A DNA stretch of 64,000 bases from Streptomyces sp. NBC_01788. GTDB taxonomy: Bacteria > Actinomycetota > Actinomycetes > Streptomycetales > Streptomycetaceae. The notes under the pieces were generated by a model. The model worked only from the letters and a program-made list of their open reading frames with translations, did no database searches and had not been told where the DNA came from. Of the stretch, positions 11,281-20,935 are shown piece by piece. The translations under genes and the position numbers were made by a program. The stretch covers positions 1,550,001 to 1,614,000 of the forward strand of contig NZ_CP109090.1 of assembly GCF_035917575.1 (NCBI RefSeq), written 5' to 3'. Numbering within the stretch: position 1 is the first letter of the stretch; the number at the start of each line of letters is the position of its first letter.

Positions 11281-14159
11281 CGACCGTCCCCCTTTGTCGT
11301 TCCTTGTGCTGTGCTGCCGTGCGGGGCCTGGTCCCCCGCGGCGTTCTCCTCGCGGCCACGCTGCCAGCCGCGCTGGAGCGAGGCCATCCGGCTGCGTACC
11401 TCGTCGGCGTCGCGTTCGACGGGGTCCGGGCCGTCCTCGGTGGGCCGGCCGGGGCTCTGTTTCAGTTGCGGGGCGAGGCTGGCCTGCCGTACGCGCCGGG
11501 GCAGCGGATTCTCGTCGGGTCCCGGGTCGCCGAGTGCCTCGGCCGGGTCGCGCCCCTCGCCGTCCCGGCCGCCGGATGCCTTCGCCGGGACACGCTCCTC
11601 GCGATCCGGGCCGCCGCCGGCGAGCGCGGGACGGACGGTGCGCCGAGGAAGGGCCGGTGCCTTCCGCGGCCCCTGGCCCGTGGCCGGGGATCCCTCGGTG
11701 CCGTCGTGTTCCCCGCGGCCGTCGGCCGCGACCGGTCCGAGCGGGGGCTCGTCGCGACGGCGGGCCGGCAGCGGGGCCGCCTCGAGCTCCGTGCGGCCGG
11801 GAACCGCCATGTTCCCGGCGTCGGCCGTCTCGCGCCGGGGCCTCTGCTCGGTGACGGGGCGTCCGTGGGAGCTGACCAGCTTGGGCGTCCGCCGCCGGGG
11901 CAGCGGGACCGGGCGCCCCTGGTTGTCCTCCTCGCCGGTCTCCTGCGGTGTGCCGCGCCGGACCGTGCCCTGCCGGTGCTCGGCGATGCTGCGGGGCGGC
12001 GCCTCCTGGGCCGTCTGCCGTGCCGGGGAGGGGCGCGGCCCGAACAGTCCGCCGCGTTCGCCGGTCTCCTCGCCGAGTACGTGCGGGAAGTCCTCGATGG
12101 CGTCGAGGTCGACGGGCGCCTCCAGCTCCACCGGCCCGTCGAGGACCGAGGCGGGCAGTCCGGACAGTCGCGCCGGCGCCTGGGCGAGAGCGGTCCCGCG
12201 ACCCGGATCGCGGTCGGCCTTCCCGGAGGGCCGGTCGAGGCGGAAGCCGATGCCGTTGGTGTCCGGGACGTCGTCCGTCAGCAGCGCGTCGGGGATGAGG
12301 ACGACCGCGGTGGTGCCGCCGTACGGGGAGGGCTGGAGCGAGACCCGGACGTTCTGCCGCTGGGCGAGCCGGCTGACCACGAACAGCCCGAGCCGGTCGG
12401 TGTCGGAGAGCTCGAACTCGGGTGTCTCGGCGAGCCGGAGGTTGGCGTCGAGGAGCGCCTCGGCGGCCATGCCGAGGCCCCTGTCGTGGATCTCCAGGGT
12501 GAAGCCGTTGGGGACGCGTTCGCCGAGGACCTGGACCGCGGTGTGCGGCGGCGAGAACACGGTGGCGTTCTCCAGGAGTTCGGCCACGAGGTGGGTGAGG
12601 TCGGCGACGGCGGGGCCGATGACGGCGGTGCGTGGCAGCCGCCGGACCTCGATGCGTTCGTAGTCCTCGACCTCGGCGACGGCGGCGCGCACGATGTCCA
12701 TCAGCTGGACGGGTTTGCGCCACTGCCGGGACGGGGCGGCGCCGGAGAGGATCACCAGGCCTTCGGCGTGCCGGCGCATACGGGTGGTCAGGTGGTCCAG
12801 CCGGAACAGGTCGGCGAGCTCGTCGGTGTCCTCGGTGCGGCGTTCCATCGCGTCGAGGAGGGTGAGCTGTTTGTGCAGCAGGACCTGGCTGCGGCGGGCG
12901 AGGTTGACGAAGACCTCGGAGACGCCGGCGCGGAGTTCGGCCTGTTTGACGGCGGCCTCGACGGCGGCCCGCTGCAGGGTGTTGAGGGCCTGGCCGACCT
13001 CGCCGATCTCGTTCCTGTCGTACTCCAGGCGCGGGACCTCGGTCTCGACGTCGACCTGTTCGCCGGCCGACAGGCGGCGCATCACGCTCGGCAGCCGGAC
13101 ACCGGAGGCCTCGTGGGCCTCCAGGCGCAGTTGCCCGAGGTCGCGGATCAGGCTGCGGCCGACACGCACGGACAGGACGAGGGAGAACAGCACGGCGATC
13201 AGGCCGAGGACGCCCGCGACGGCGGCCTCGAGGATGACGCGCAGGGCGAGTGGCTGGACACGGTCCTGGAAGCGGTCGTTGGCGTCGTCGTTGAGGGTGC
13301 CCAGCTCGTCGAGGACGTCTCCGGCCGCGGTGTCCCAGCTCTGCACGCTCACCGTCCGCGGTGTGCCGGACGTACTGGAGACGGCGGCCTGTTCGGCGGT
13401 CCGCACCGGTGCGGAGGAGGCGTTCTGCCAGAAGCGCTCGTAGCGGCCGCGTTCGGAGGAGGGCAGCAGGGGCAGGTCGACGTCGTACAGCAGGGAGCGC
13501 TGGGCGACCAGGTCGGAGATGCCGCGGGTCTCGGCGCGGGTGAGGTTGCCGACGATCAGCGAGGAGCCGAGCAGCGCGTCCTCGCGGGAGAGGAGTTCGC
13601 GGGCCTGGGCGAGACCGACCAGGGCGCGGTACTGCCTGGCCAGATCGGCGTCGTCGACGACGTGGAGGTTGGCGAGCAGGGCGTAGCAGGGGTCGACGAG
13701 TTGGTTGTAGAGGTCGAGTGCCTGGGCGCGTCCGACGCTGCGGTCCTCGACGCTGCGGCGCAGGGAGTCGATGCCGTCGAGGGCGTCCAGGGCGACGCCC
13801 AGGCGTCCGGCGCCGTCCGCGCCGAGCGCTTCGCGGGCGTCGGGATTCCCGGCAGCCTTGCGGATCTTGGCGATGGCCTCGTCGGTGGCGCTCCTGCTGC
13901 GGCGCAGTGCGGTGAGGCCGTCGGAGGCGCGCGGGTCGGCGAGGTGGACGAGAGTCTGGCGGCGTTCCTGCTGCACGGCCCGGACGGTGTCCTCGGTGGG
14001 GTAGGCGACCTTCTCCACCACGGAGGACGCGTTGAACAGCTGGGTCACGTGCCGCCCGGTGATCAGCGTGGCGAAGGCCCAGATCGCCGTGAGCGAGAGC
14101 AGCGGCACGAGAAGCAGCGCCACGATCTTCCGGCGGATGGACTTCCCGCGAAAGCGCAT
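11277..14159 (-). CDS. cvnA: Conservon sensor-like histidine kinase CvnA
   Basis: About 960 residues. Layout: membrane segment at about 12-32; extracytoplasmic nitrate/nitrite-sensing-type helical domain (about 40-295); second membrane segment about 305-328; HAMP; a dimerisation helix region; and an ATP-binding domain with N-box ELLENATVFSPP (about residue 525), G1 HDRGLGM (about 558) and G2 DRLGLFVVSRLA. The last 350 residues are Pro/Arg-rich and probably disordered. CvnA proteins resemble histidine kinases but have no cognate response regulator. Start ATG gives MRFRGKSIRRKIV, as in relatives, with GGGGGAGG just upstream; an ATG at 14201 would add 14 residues. Confidence 0.93.
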   Translation of the reverse strand: MRFRGKSIRRKIVALLLVPLLSLTAIWAFATLITGRHVTQLFNASSVVEKVAYPTEDTVRAVQQERRQTLVHLADPRASDGLTALRRSRSATDEAIAKIRKAAGNPDAREALGADGAGRLGVALDALDGIDSLRRSVEDRSVGRAQALDLYNQLVDPCYALLANLHVVDDADLARQYRALVGLAQARELLSREDALLGSSLIVGNLTRAETRGISDLVAQRSLLYDVDLPLLPSSERGRYERFWQNASSAPVRTAEQAAVSSTSGTPRTVSVQSWDTAAGDVLDELGTLNDDANDRFQDRVQPLALRVILEAAVAGVLGLIAVLFSLVLSVRVGRSLIRDLGQLRLEAHEASGVRLPSVMRRLSAGEQVDVETEVPRLEYDRNEIGEVGQALNTLQRAAVEAAVKQAELRAGVSEVFVNLARRSQVLLHKQLTLLDAMERRTEDTDELADLFRLDHLTTRMRRHAEGLVILSGAAPSRQWRKPVQLMDIVRAAVAEVEDYERIEVRRLPRTAVIGPAVADLTHLVAELLENATVFSPPHTAVQVLGERVPNGFTLEIHDRGLGMAAEALLDANLRLAETPEFELSDTDRLGLFVVSRLAQRQNVRVSLQPSPYGGTTAVVLIPDALLTDDVPDTNGIGFRLDRPSGKADRDPGRGTALAQAPARLSGLPASVLDGPVELEAPVDLDAIEDFPHVLGEETGERGGLFGPRPSPARQTAQEAPPRSIAEHRQGTVRRGTPQETGEEDNQGRPVPLPRRRTPKLVSSHGRPVTEQRPRRETADAGNMAVPGRTELEAAPLPARRRDEPPLGPVAADGRGEHDGTEGSPATGQGPRKAPALPRRTVRPALAGGGPDREERVPAKASGGRDGEGRDPAEALGDPGPDENPLPRRVRQASLAPQLKQSPGRPTEDGPDPVERDADEVRSRMASLQRGWQRGREENAAGDQAPHGSTAQGTTKGDGR

Positions 14160-14579
14160 GGCCTCCCCCAGCTCGTCCCCCAAGGGCCCGGGGGTACACA
14201 TGTGCGTCAACAAACGGCGCGAGCCTACTACCGACATGCAGTCAACTCGAAGAGCTGTCCGGAGCCTGTTCTTCCGCATTGGTTCCGGGCACGGGCGAGT
14301 TGTCAGGTCATTGCGGGAGATGCCGGTCCGTAGGACCGGGACTGCGGGGCGCCGGAACGGGGCGTGCGGCCCGGTCGGTTGACCGATTTTTTTCGTCGGC
14401 CGGGAATCTTCGTGACGTCTCGTTCGTCCTTGTCCATGCGAGATGGGGGCGGAATCGGCCACACGATGCGCACTGCGCGTCCGGGCCGCGTAAAACAGCG
14501 CAAGCCGGGCAGCCACTGGGAAGCCGAATCTTCGGGCACCGGGGTGAGTGGTCTGCCGGCGGTGGGGAGGGACACAGTG
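14160..14579. other. Divergent intergenic region between cvnA and a small membrane protein gene
   Basis: No gene is convincing in these 420 bases. It must hold the promoters for cvnA (minus) and the plus-strand membrane protein. On the minus strand a TTGACT lies at 14240-14245, but no well-placed -10 box follows it, so I cannot fix the start point. A run of seven T (near 14383) flanked by CGA and CG stands out in otherwise GC-rich DNA. Confidence 0.4.
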
Positions 14580-15041
14580 ATGGGGACAGCGGAGCGAGCG
14601 CGGGTGCACGGGCCTTCGGCGCACACGGGCGGGCGTACGGGGCTGCCGTCCTACAAGCCGTTGTGGGTCGAGGAGCCCGCGCGGCGTCGCAGGCTGCCCG
14701 ATCCGGTGCGTTCGGCCGCCGTGCGGGCGGTGCTGATCGTCTCCGTGACGCTGATACAGGCCGTGGTGGCGTTCCTGTTCAGCGTGTCCGGGTCCTGGCT
14801 GGCGTTCCCGATGGTCCTGAGCAGCGTGGCCGGCACGGTGGTGGCCACATGGGCGGCGCTCGACGTGTGGGTGACCCGCCAGGTGTGGAACCAGCGCGAC
14901 GGCGTGGTGTCGGTGCCGAGCAGCACCGCGCGGGCCCGGCGGCGCGAGCGGCGCCAGGCACGACGGGAGGCGCGGGCCGCCGAGCGGGCGCAAAAGCGGA
15001 TACGCGGCCGGGGCGGCGCGGGGCGGCTGTCGCATCCGTAG
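14580..15041 (+). CDS. Small membrane protein, unknown function
   Basis: 153 residues from the ATG preceded by GGGAGGG at good spacing. The N-terminal 50 residues are soluble, two membrane helices follow (about 50-72, AVRAVLIVSVTLIQAVVAFLF; and about 77-100, AFPMVLSSVAGTVVATWAAL quoted in parts), and the tail is strongly basic (RARRRERRQARREARAAERA). I recognise no domain. It is divergent from the conservon. A longer frame upstream is open but lacks a ribosome binding site. The basic tail may bind nucleic acid or lipid head groups; that is inference. Confidence 0.75.
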   Translation: MGTAERARVHGPSAHTGGRTGLPSYKPLWVEEPARRRRLPDPVRSAAVRAVLIVSVTLIQAVVAFLFSVSGSWLAFPMVLSSVAGTVVATWAALDVWVTRQVWNQRDGVVSVPSSTARARRRERRQARREARAAERAQKRIRGRGGAGRLSHP

Positions 15042-15087
15042 GGTGACCGGCCGTCGGCGTGCGACGGCCGGTCGAATGGCCAGACCC

Positions 15088-15193
15088 GGTTCGAGCCGGG
15101 CCAGTTCAGCGGCCCGGTCGAGTCAGGCAAACGAACCGGCCAGGTTCGAGCCGGGCCAGTTCAGCAGCCCAGTCGGGCAAGCGCACCGGCCGC
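15088..15193. repeat. Imperfect tandem direct repeat, two units of about 52-55 bp
   Basis: The segment starting GGTTCGAGCCGGGCCAGTTC at 15088 recurs at 15143, followed in both by CAG(C)-G/A-GCCC-G/A-GTCG and GGCAA(A)CG-ACCGGCC. It lies between the 3' ends of the plus-strand membrane protein and the minus-strand SMC-like gene, so it may affect termination for both. Confidence 0.75.
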
Positions 15194-15214
15194 CCGTTCG
15201 GGCCTGCCGGGCCC

Positions 15215-18200
15215 TCAGGCCGGGCGCTTGAACATGCGGGTCGCCGTGATCTCGCTGTGCACCGCCTCCCCCGCCGGAGTCTGCTGCGGCAGCCCCGGCC
15301 TGAGGTGCTCCTCCACGCTGATGTACTTCAGCCCGGCCCTGAGGTCGGCGTCGTTGCGCAGCCGGATGACCAGGGGGAACTCCGCGAGTGCCGTCGTGTC
15401 GAACAGGCCGGTGGTGTAAAGGAGCTGCACACCCAGGGCATCGGAGACGGCCCGCTGGAGCTCCAGCAGGTAGGTGGCGTTGGCGCGGCCGATCGGGTTG
15501 TCCAGGAAGAGCGTGCCCGCGTGGCGGTGCTTGTCGCGGCCTCGGTCGTTCGACCTGAGGGCGGCCATCGTGCAGTACAGGGCGATGGCCGCGGTGAGCA
15601 GCTGGCCGCCGGAGAACACGTCGCCCATCTGCCCGACGGGGACCCGCTCGGCGCGCAGTACGGCGTCCGGCTTGAGGATCTCCACGGCGACGCCCTTGGG
15701 CTGGAGCGCCGCGCCGACTCCGCGCAGCAGCAGGGACATGCCGTCGCGCCGCAGGTCGGAGTTCTTCTTCACGGCGGCGCGGGTCGCCTCGTCGATGACC
15801 TCGCCGAGCCGCTCGGTGAGGGTGGCCTGGTCGGGCTCGTCGAAGCGGATGCGCAGGAACTCCTGCCCGGACCACTCGCCGAGCCCTTCCGGGAGGCGGG
15901 ACAGGCGCTGGGCCGACCTGAGCGTGGCGAGCGCCGACTCGACCAGTCCGCGCAGCCGGTCCACGATCGAGTCCCGGTTGCGTTCCAGCTGGGCCAGCTC
16001 GTCGGTGAGCACACGGAGGCGGGGCGCGAAGGCCTCGGCCCACTTCTGGGCGTGCTCGGGCAGGGCGGAGGCGGGCAGTTCGCGGATCTGCTGCCGGGCG
16101 GGGGTGCGCACCTGCTCGTAGCGGGTGGAGTTGGCGTGCCGGACCAGGACGTCGCCGGCCTCGCGGACGGCGGACTCCGCGGCGGACAGGTCGGCGGCGC
16201 AGCCGCGCAGTGACCTGCGGGCCTCGGCGGCCGCCTGCCGGGCTCCCTCCGGGCTGCCCGGGTACGGCTCGGGTTCCTCCTGCTCCTCGTCCCCCGTCGG
16301 CTCGCGCAGCAGGTCGCGCAGCATGGCGGCGATCTCGTCGAAGCCTCCGGCCGCGTCCTCGGCGGCGCGGTGGGCCTCCAGCAGTCCGGCGTGCGCCTCG
16401 CGGGCCTGGTCCAGTGCCTCGGTGCGGGAGGCGAGCTCGGCGGTGGCGGTGCGCAGCAGTGCCTGTGCGTGCTCGGCGTCGCGCGGGAGCAGTTCGTCGG
16501 GGAGTCCGGTGTGCGCCTCGCCGTCCTCGGGCGCGTGCCGCTCGGCCTCGCCGCGCAGCCGGCCGAGCTGTTCGCTCGCGGAGGACATCCGGGTCTCCAG
16601 GAGCTGCACCAGCTCCTCGGCGCGGGCGGCGGCGGCCTGCCGGGACGGCCCGTCGGAGCCCTCGAAGGACTCAAGGAGTTGTGCCGCGCGGGTGCGGACC
16701 TTGTTGCTGAGCCGGTCGAGTTCGGCGCGGGCGGCGCTCTCGTCGCTCTCCGCCCGGGCCTGCTCGGCCCGCAGGTCCGCGCCCACCCCGACCTTCTCGT
16801 ACACCTGGGAGGCGGCTCGATAGGCCTCGCGCAGGGCGGGCAGGGACACCTTCGGCGCGTCCGCGTCGCTCTCCGGGACGTCGTCGGGGGCACCGGCGAT
16901 CTCGGAGCGCTCGGCGCGCAGCGCCCGTGCGGTGCGGCGGGTGTCGTCGGCGGCGCGCTGAGCGGCGCGCCGGTCCTCGTCGGCGGCGCGGGCGCGTTCC
17001 AGGCATGCCTGGGCGCGGGCCTCGGACTCGGCGACCTCGTCGGCGAGTTCACGCAGCCGGGCCTGCCAGCCGGCCCGCTCACGCAGCCGGAACGCGAGTC
17101 CGGCGAGGGCGTCGGCTGCGCGCCGTGCCTTCTGGGCGGCCTCCTGCCGTTCGTCGCGCTCCTGGGCGACCTCGGCGGCGGCCTCGTCGGCCTCCGCGCG
17201 CAGGCTCCGTGCCTCGGCCAGCTCGGCCTCGGCCTCCTCGGCGAACACACGCGTGTCCTGGGCGGACTGCGCCAGCTCCAGCAGCCGGCCGGCGGGGCAG
17301 CCGGTGCGCCAGGAGGCGAGCCGCGCCGCCAGCTCCCTGTCCTTGCCGAGCCGGGCGGCGAGCCGGCGGATCTCCTCGTCCCGCTCGGTGGCCCGTACGC
17401 GCAGCGCCTGCCGTTCCTCGTCGGCCGCGAACTCGTCGTGCATGGCCGGGTTCGGCGGGACGAGGAAGACGTCGCCCTCGGGCGCGCCGTCGGCCGGGGT
17501 CGGGGCGAGCAGCGCGGCGGCGGTGCCGACGGCCACGGTGGAGCGGGGCAGCAGGGCCGCGTCCGAGAGGGCCGCGCGGGCACGCGCGTGCGTGTCCGGG
17601 TCGGTGATGATCACGCCGTCGACCAGCTCGGGCCGGGCGGCCAGTACGCGCGCGTGGTCGGCGGGGTCGACGGACTGGGCGAGGTAGCGCCAGCCGGGCA
17701 GCGCGGGGATGCCGTGCTCGCCGAGGAACTCCACGGTGGCCAGGACGTCCGGGCCGGGCGGCAGCAGCCCGCCGTCGCCGAGCGCGCCGAGGATCCGGGA
17801 GTCGTCGGCGGCGGCGGTCCGCAGTTCGAACAGGTGCCGCTCGGCGGAGGAGACGGTGCCGTCGAGCAGTTCGCGCAGCTCGTCGGCGAAGCGGTCCAGG
17901 TCCTCGGGGGTGAGCGTGCCCTCGGCCCCGGCCGGGTCCGTCACCTCGGCCCCCTGTCCCGCGGGGCCGTCCTGCGCCTCCGCGGTGCGGTGGGCCGCCT
18001 CGGCGCCCGAGGCGGCGGCGCCCGTGGTGTCCGGTCCGGTACGGGGCGCCGGTACCGCTGCCCGCGCGGTCGCGCTCGGCAGGCTCAGCAGTTCCGCGAG
18101 CCGCCCCTCGGCCGCCAGCGCCTCGGCGATACGGCGTTCGGTCTCGTGAGCGCGCTGGGCCGCCGTCGCCGCGTCGGCCGCGCGGGCCGCGGTGAGCTCC

Positions 18201-19918
18201 GCGCGGGACTCGGCCGAAGCGGCCTCCCGCGCGTGTTCCGTGGTCTTCCGGGCGGCCTCACGGGCCTGGTCCCAGGCGGCGACGGCGGTCTTCTCCGCGT
18301 CGCTGGCGGCCAGGGCCGCACGGGCCGGGTCGGCGTCGGGGGCGCTGTCGTCCAGCCAGCCCGCGCGGACGGCCTCGGCGGTCTCCTGCTCGACCTCGGC
18401 GAGGCGCTGGCGCAGATGCCCGGCCTCGCTGCGGGCGCGCTGCGCCTCGGTCGCGGCGGCGGTCTGGTCCCGGTACGCGGACTCGCTGACGTCCTGGAGC
18501 TGTGCGGACCGCTCCTCCCCCTCGTTGGCGAGGGTCTCGGCGCTCTCGGCGGCGGCGTGCAGGGCCCGTACGAGGTCGGTGGCGGCCTTGGCGCGCGCGG
18601 CCAGGGCCGGGGCCGCGTCCCGCTCGGCCTCCTGGATCGCGGCGGAGACACGGGCCACGCGGTCGGCGGCGGCGCGGTGGCGCAGCACGGCCTCGGCGGC
18701 CTGCCACGCCGAGTACAGGGTGCGCGCGTCGGCGAGTTCCCGCTTCTGCGCGGCCGCGGACTTCTCGGCGGCGGCGAGGGCCAGCGACGCGTGCCGGTAG
18801 GCGAGTTCGGCGGCGATCAGGGAGCTGCGCTCGCGGCCTCCCTCGGAGTGGGTGACGGCGTAGGCGGCGGCGGTGACGCGCTGGGCGAGGTCGGCGGCCC
18901 GGATCCGCTCCCGCACCGCCCGGGCGGACAGCCGCCGTGCCAGCGTGCGGGTGCGCCGCTCGGCCGTGGTGTGGATGTCACGCGCGCGCGCACGGGCCTC
19001 GGCGGCCTCCACGATCCGGCCGAGCAGGTCGACCGAGCCGGCGGTGAAGTCCCGTTCGGCGATCAGTTCGGCACGCCGGCCCAGCTTGTTGCCGAACCCG
19101 CTGACCAGGTCGGCGAGCCCGTCGGTGTCGCGGGTGTCGGTGACCGCGCGCAGCAGCAGGTCGGTGAAGTCGGAGTCCTTCTTCACCGCGAACAGGCCGG
19201 CCGCCTCGCCCTCGTCGGCGTTCATCTCCCGCTGGTAGCGGAAGAGTTCGGGGTCGAGGCCGAGGTCGCCCAGGTGTTCGGTCCAGCGCTCGTGGATCTC
19301 CTCGAAGTGGACCTCCAGGTGCGGGTACGTCTTCCCCGCCTCGGTGATGGCGTCCCGGAAGCCCTTCATGGTGCGGCGGCGGCCCCGCGCGCCCGACTGG
19401 CCGTCGGCGAACGGACGTACGGATGTGGCCTCGGCGACCGGGAGGTTGTCCAGAGTGAGGCCGGGCCCGGGCCGGAAGGAGTACCAGGCTTCGGCGAACT
19501 TCCGCGGGTCGTTGGAGACTTGGCGCCCGCGCCACTCGCTGGCCTTGCCGACGACGACGCACTCGCCGGTCTGCACGTGCTGCCACTCAAGGGCCACGTG
19601 CCCGCAGTCGTCGGCGAGCAGGAACTTGCGCAGCACGCCGGAACTGGCGCCGCCGAGGGTGTTGCGGTGGCCGGGCAGCATCACCGAGAAGATCAGCTTG
19701 AGCAGCACGGACTTGCCGCCGCCGTTCTCCAGGAAGAGCACACCGGCGGGGGCGGGCCGGCGGGGCGGGCCGACCGGCTCCTCCGCGAAGAACTCCGCCT
19801 GGATGGGCGCGGGGTCGGGCACCGGCCCGCCCACGCCCCGCAGGTCAAGCACGGTGTCGGCGTAGCGCGCACCGGCGGGCCCGATGGAGTAGAGGCGGAC
19901 CCGGGACAGCTCGTACAT
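15215..19918 (-). CDS. SMC/MukB-like ATPase of a condensin-type operon
   Basis: 1567 residues. An N-terminal ATPase half has Walker A ENGGGKSVLLK (Lys about residue 69). Long Ala/Glu/Arg-rich coiled coils follow (about 300-640 and 820-1230), separated by a globular hinge-like part (about 690-815). The C-terminal half has the ABC signature VFSGGQLLTAA (about 1434-1444) and Walker B TLFLDNPIGRAN (Asp about 1473). This is the layout of MukB, MksB and JetC proteins, which with a kleisin and a winged-helix partner compact or extrude DNA. Asn follows the Walker B Asp where the catalytic Glu normally sits. It is the last gene of the operon, 86 bases after the MukE-like gene. Family is assigned from architecture, not a search. 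Confidence 0.82.
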   Translation of the reverse strand: MYELSRVRLYSIGPAGARYADTVLDLRGVGGPVPDPAPIQAEFFAEEPVGPPRRPAPAGVLFLENGGGKSVLLKLIFSVMLPGHRNTLGGASSGVLRKFLLADDCGHVALEWQHVQTGECVVVGKASEWRGRQVSNDPRKFAEAWYSFRPGPGLTLDNLPVAEATSVRPFADGQSGARGRRRTMKGFRDAITEAGKTYPHLEVHFEEIHERWTEHLGDLGLDPELFRYQREMNADEGEAAGLFAVKKDSDFTDLLLRAVTDTRDTDGLADLVSGFGNKLGRRAELIAERDFTAGSVDLLGRIVEAAEARARARDIHTTAERRTRTLARRLSARAVRERIRAADLAQRVTAAAYAVTHSEGGRERSSLIAAELAYRHASLALAAAEKSAAAQKRELADARTLYSAWQAAEAVLRHRAAADRVARVSAAIQEAERDAAPALAARAKAATDLVRALHAAAESAETLANEGEERSAQLQDVSESAYRDQTAAATEAQRARSEAGHLRQRLAEVEQETAEAVRAGWLDDSAPDADPARAALAASDAEKTAVAAWDQAREAARKTTEHAREAASAESRAELTAARAADAATAAQRAHETERRIAEALAAEGRLAELLSLPSATARAAVPAPRTGPDTTGAAASGAEAAHRTAEAQDGPAGQGAEVTDPAGAEGTLTPEDLDRFADELRELLDGTVSSAERHLFELRTAAADDSRILGALGDGGLLPPGPDVLATVEFLGEHGIPALPGWRYLAQSVDPADHARVLAARPELVDGVIITDPDTHARARAALSDAALLPRSTVAVGTAAALLAPTPADGAPEGDVFLVPPNPAMHDEFAADEERQALRVRATERDEEIRRLAARLGKDRELAARLASWRTGCPAGRLLELAQSAQDTRVFAEEAEAELAEARSLRAEADEAAAEVAQERDERQEAAQKARRAADALAGLAFRLRERAGWQARLRELADEVAESEARAQACLERARAADEDRRAAQRAADDTRRTARALRAERSEIAGAPDDVPESDADAPKVSLPALREAYRAASQVYEKVGVGADLRAEQARAESDESAARAELDRLSNKVRTRAAQLLESFEGSDGPSRQAAAARAEELVQLLETRMSSASEQLGRLRGEAERHAPEDGEAHTGLPDELLPRDAEHAQALLRTATAELASRTEALDQAREAHAGLLEAHRAAEDAAGGFDEIAAMLRDLLREPTGDEEQEEPEPYPGSPEGARQAAAEARRSLRGCAADLSAAESAVREAGDVLVRHANSTRYEQVRTPARQQIRELPASALPEHAQKWAEAFAPRLRVLTDELAQLERNRDSIVDRLRGLVESALATLRSAQRLSRLPEGLGEWSGQEFLRIRFDEPDQATLTERLGEVIDEATRAAVKKNSDLRRDGMSLLLRGVGAALQPKGVAVEILKPDAVLRAERVPVGQMGDVFSGGQLLTAAIALYCTMAALRSNDRGRDKHRHAGTLFLDNPIGRANATYLLELQRAVSDALGVQLLYTTGLFDTTALAEFPLVIRLRNDADLRAGLKYISVEEHLRPGLPQQTPAGEAVHSEITATRMFKRPA

Positions 19919-20004
19919 GGCGGACTCTCGTCAGTCTTCTTGCAGTGGGGGGGTGGCGGGCTTCGTGCGGACGGGGGTGGCGGGAGGCGGCGGGGCCTCG
20001 GACC

Positions 20005-20883
20005 TCAGGAGTGGAACGGCAGCCCCGCGTCGGCCACCAGGTCCAGGTCGTCGGTGTCCTCGGCGGGCAGCAGGCTCGGGGTGCCGCCGGTGACCGGGAC
20101 GATGCCCAGTTCGAGGAGTTCGGCCAGGGCGGCGCTGCCCGCCATGTCGCGCACCTGGAGCTGGTAGCGGGCCGTCGTGCGGTACGTGCCGCCGCTCTCG
20201 TCGCCGGTGCGCTGGAGGAACCCGGAGTCGGTCAGGAACGCCAGGGCCTTGGCCACGATGCCCGTGGTCGAGGCGGCCGGGCGGCGCGCGTCCTTGGTGG
20301 CGCCGGTCGCGCTGCGTCTGGCCCAGATCCGCCAGGCGGCCTCGAGGCCGGGCGCGTCGGTGGCCGGGTCGGTGTTCTCGCCCTGCCGCTCGGCGCGTTC
20401 CTCCAGGCGGCGGCAGGCCTGGCGGACGAAGGCGTCGACGCCGTTGACGGTGACGCGCCCGATGTAGCCGTCGTCGGCGAGGTCCTCGGGGCGCGGGAAC
20501 GCCAGGGCGGCGACCGCGAGGTGGGCCAGTCCGTGCAGGAAGCGGTCGCCGGAGTCGGCGGCCGTGCGGCGCGCGTAGTCGCTCATGCGGACGGCGAACA
20601 CCGAGTCCTCGGCGGCGGTGACCGCCATCCCCGCGCGCGGGGACACTTCAAGGACGACCAGCCCGAGTCCGGCGGCCACGGCGTCCGCGAGCCGTGCGAA
20701 CGCCGGGTCCTCGCGGTGGCGGCGCAGCAGATCCGCGTACTCCTGGTCGCGGGCGGGCTGCAGCTTGGGCTGGAGCCCGAAGGCGACGAGCCGGGCCGCG
20801 TCGGCGGCGTCGGCGGGTGTGACGGCGACCGCCGTGGGCGCGTCTGCGGCTTCCGGCTCACTCCGGTCGACGTGCTCGGTCAC
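20005..20883 (-). CDS. MukE/JetB-like winged-helix partner (DUF4194-type), tentative
   Basis: 292 residues with no membrane segment. The C-terminal 110 residues look like a winged helix (STTGIVAKALAFLTDSGFL, then a wing GGTYRTTARYQLQVRD) and the centre is helical (YADLLRRHREDPAFARLADA). The GTG start has AAGGAG 8 bases upstream. The size, helical fold and place between a kleisin-like and an SMC-like gene match MukE, MksE or JetB, which bridge kleisin and DNA. Sequence similarity to MukE is not obvious by eye, so position and architecture carry the call. Confidence 0.65.
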   Translation of the reverse strand: MTEHVDRSEPEAADAPTAVAVTPADAADAARLVAFGLQPKLQPARDQEYADLLRRHREDPAFARLADAVAAGLGLVVLEVSPRAGMAVTAAEDSVFAVRMSDYARRTAADSGDRFLHGLAHLAVAALAFPRPEDLADDGYIGRVTVNGVDAFVRQACRRLEERAERQGENTDPATDAPGLEAAWRIWARRSATGATKDARRPAASTTGIVAKALAFLTDSGFLQRTGDESGGTYRTTARYQLQVRDMAGSAALAELLELGIVPVTGGTPSLLPAEDTDDLDLVADAGLPFHS

Positions 20884-20935
20884 GGTTGGGGCTCCTTGCT
20901 GGGGTGTCGCTCGTGCGTACGGTTGCCGGCGGGGC

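Noticed and set aside
10855..14199. A 1114-codon minus-strand frame ending in cvnB
   Set aside because: Only its last 141 residues are a roadblock domain. The rest is an out-of-frame reading of cvnA, and the ATGA overlap fixes the true cvnB start.
16370..20167. A 1265-codon open frame on the plus strand opposite the SMC-like gene
   Set aside because: Gly/Ala/Arg-rich translation without motifs; the minus-strand frame has clear ATPase motifs.
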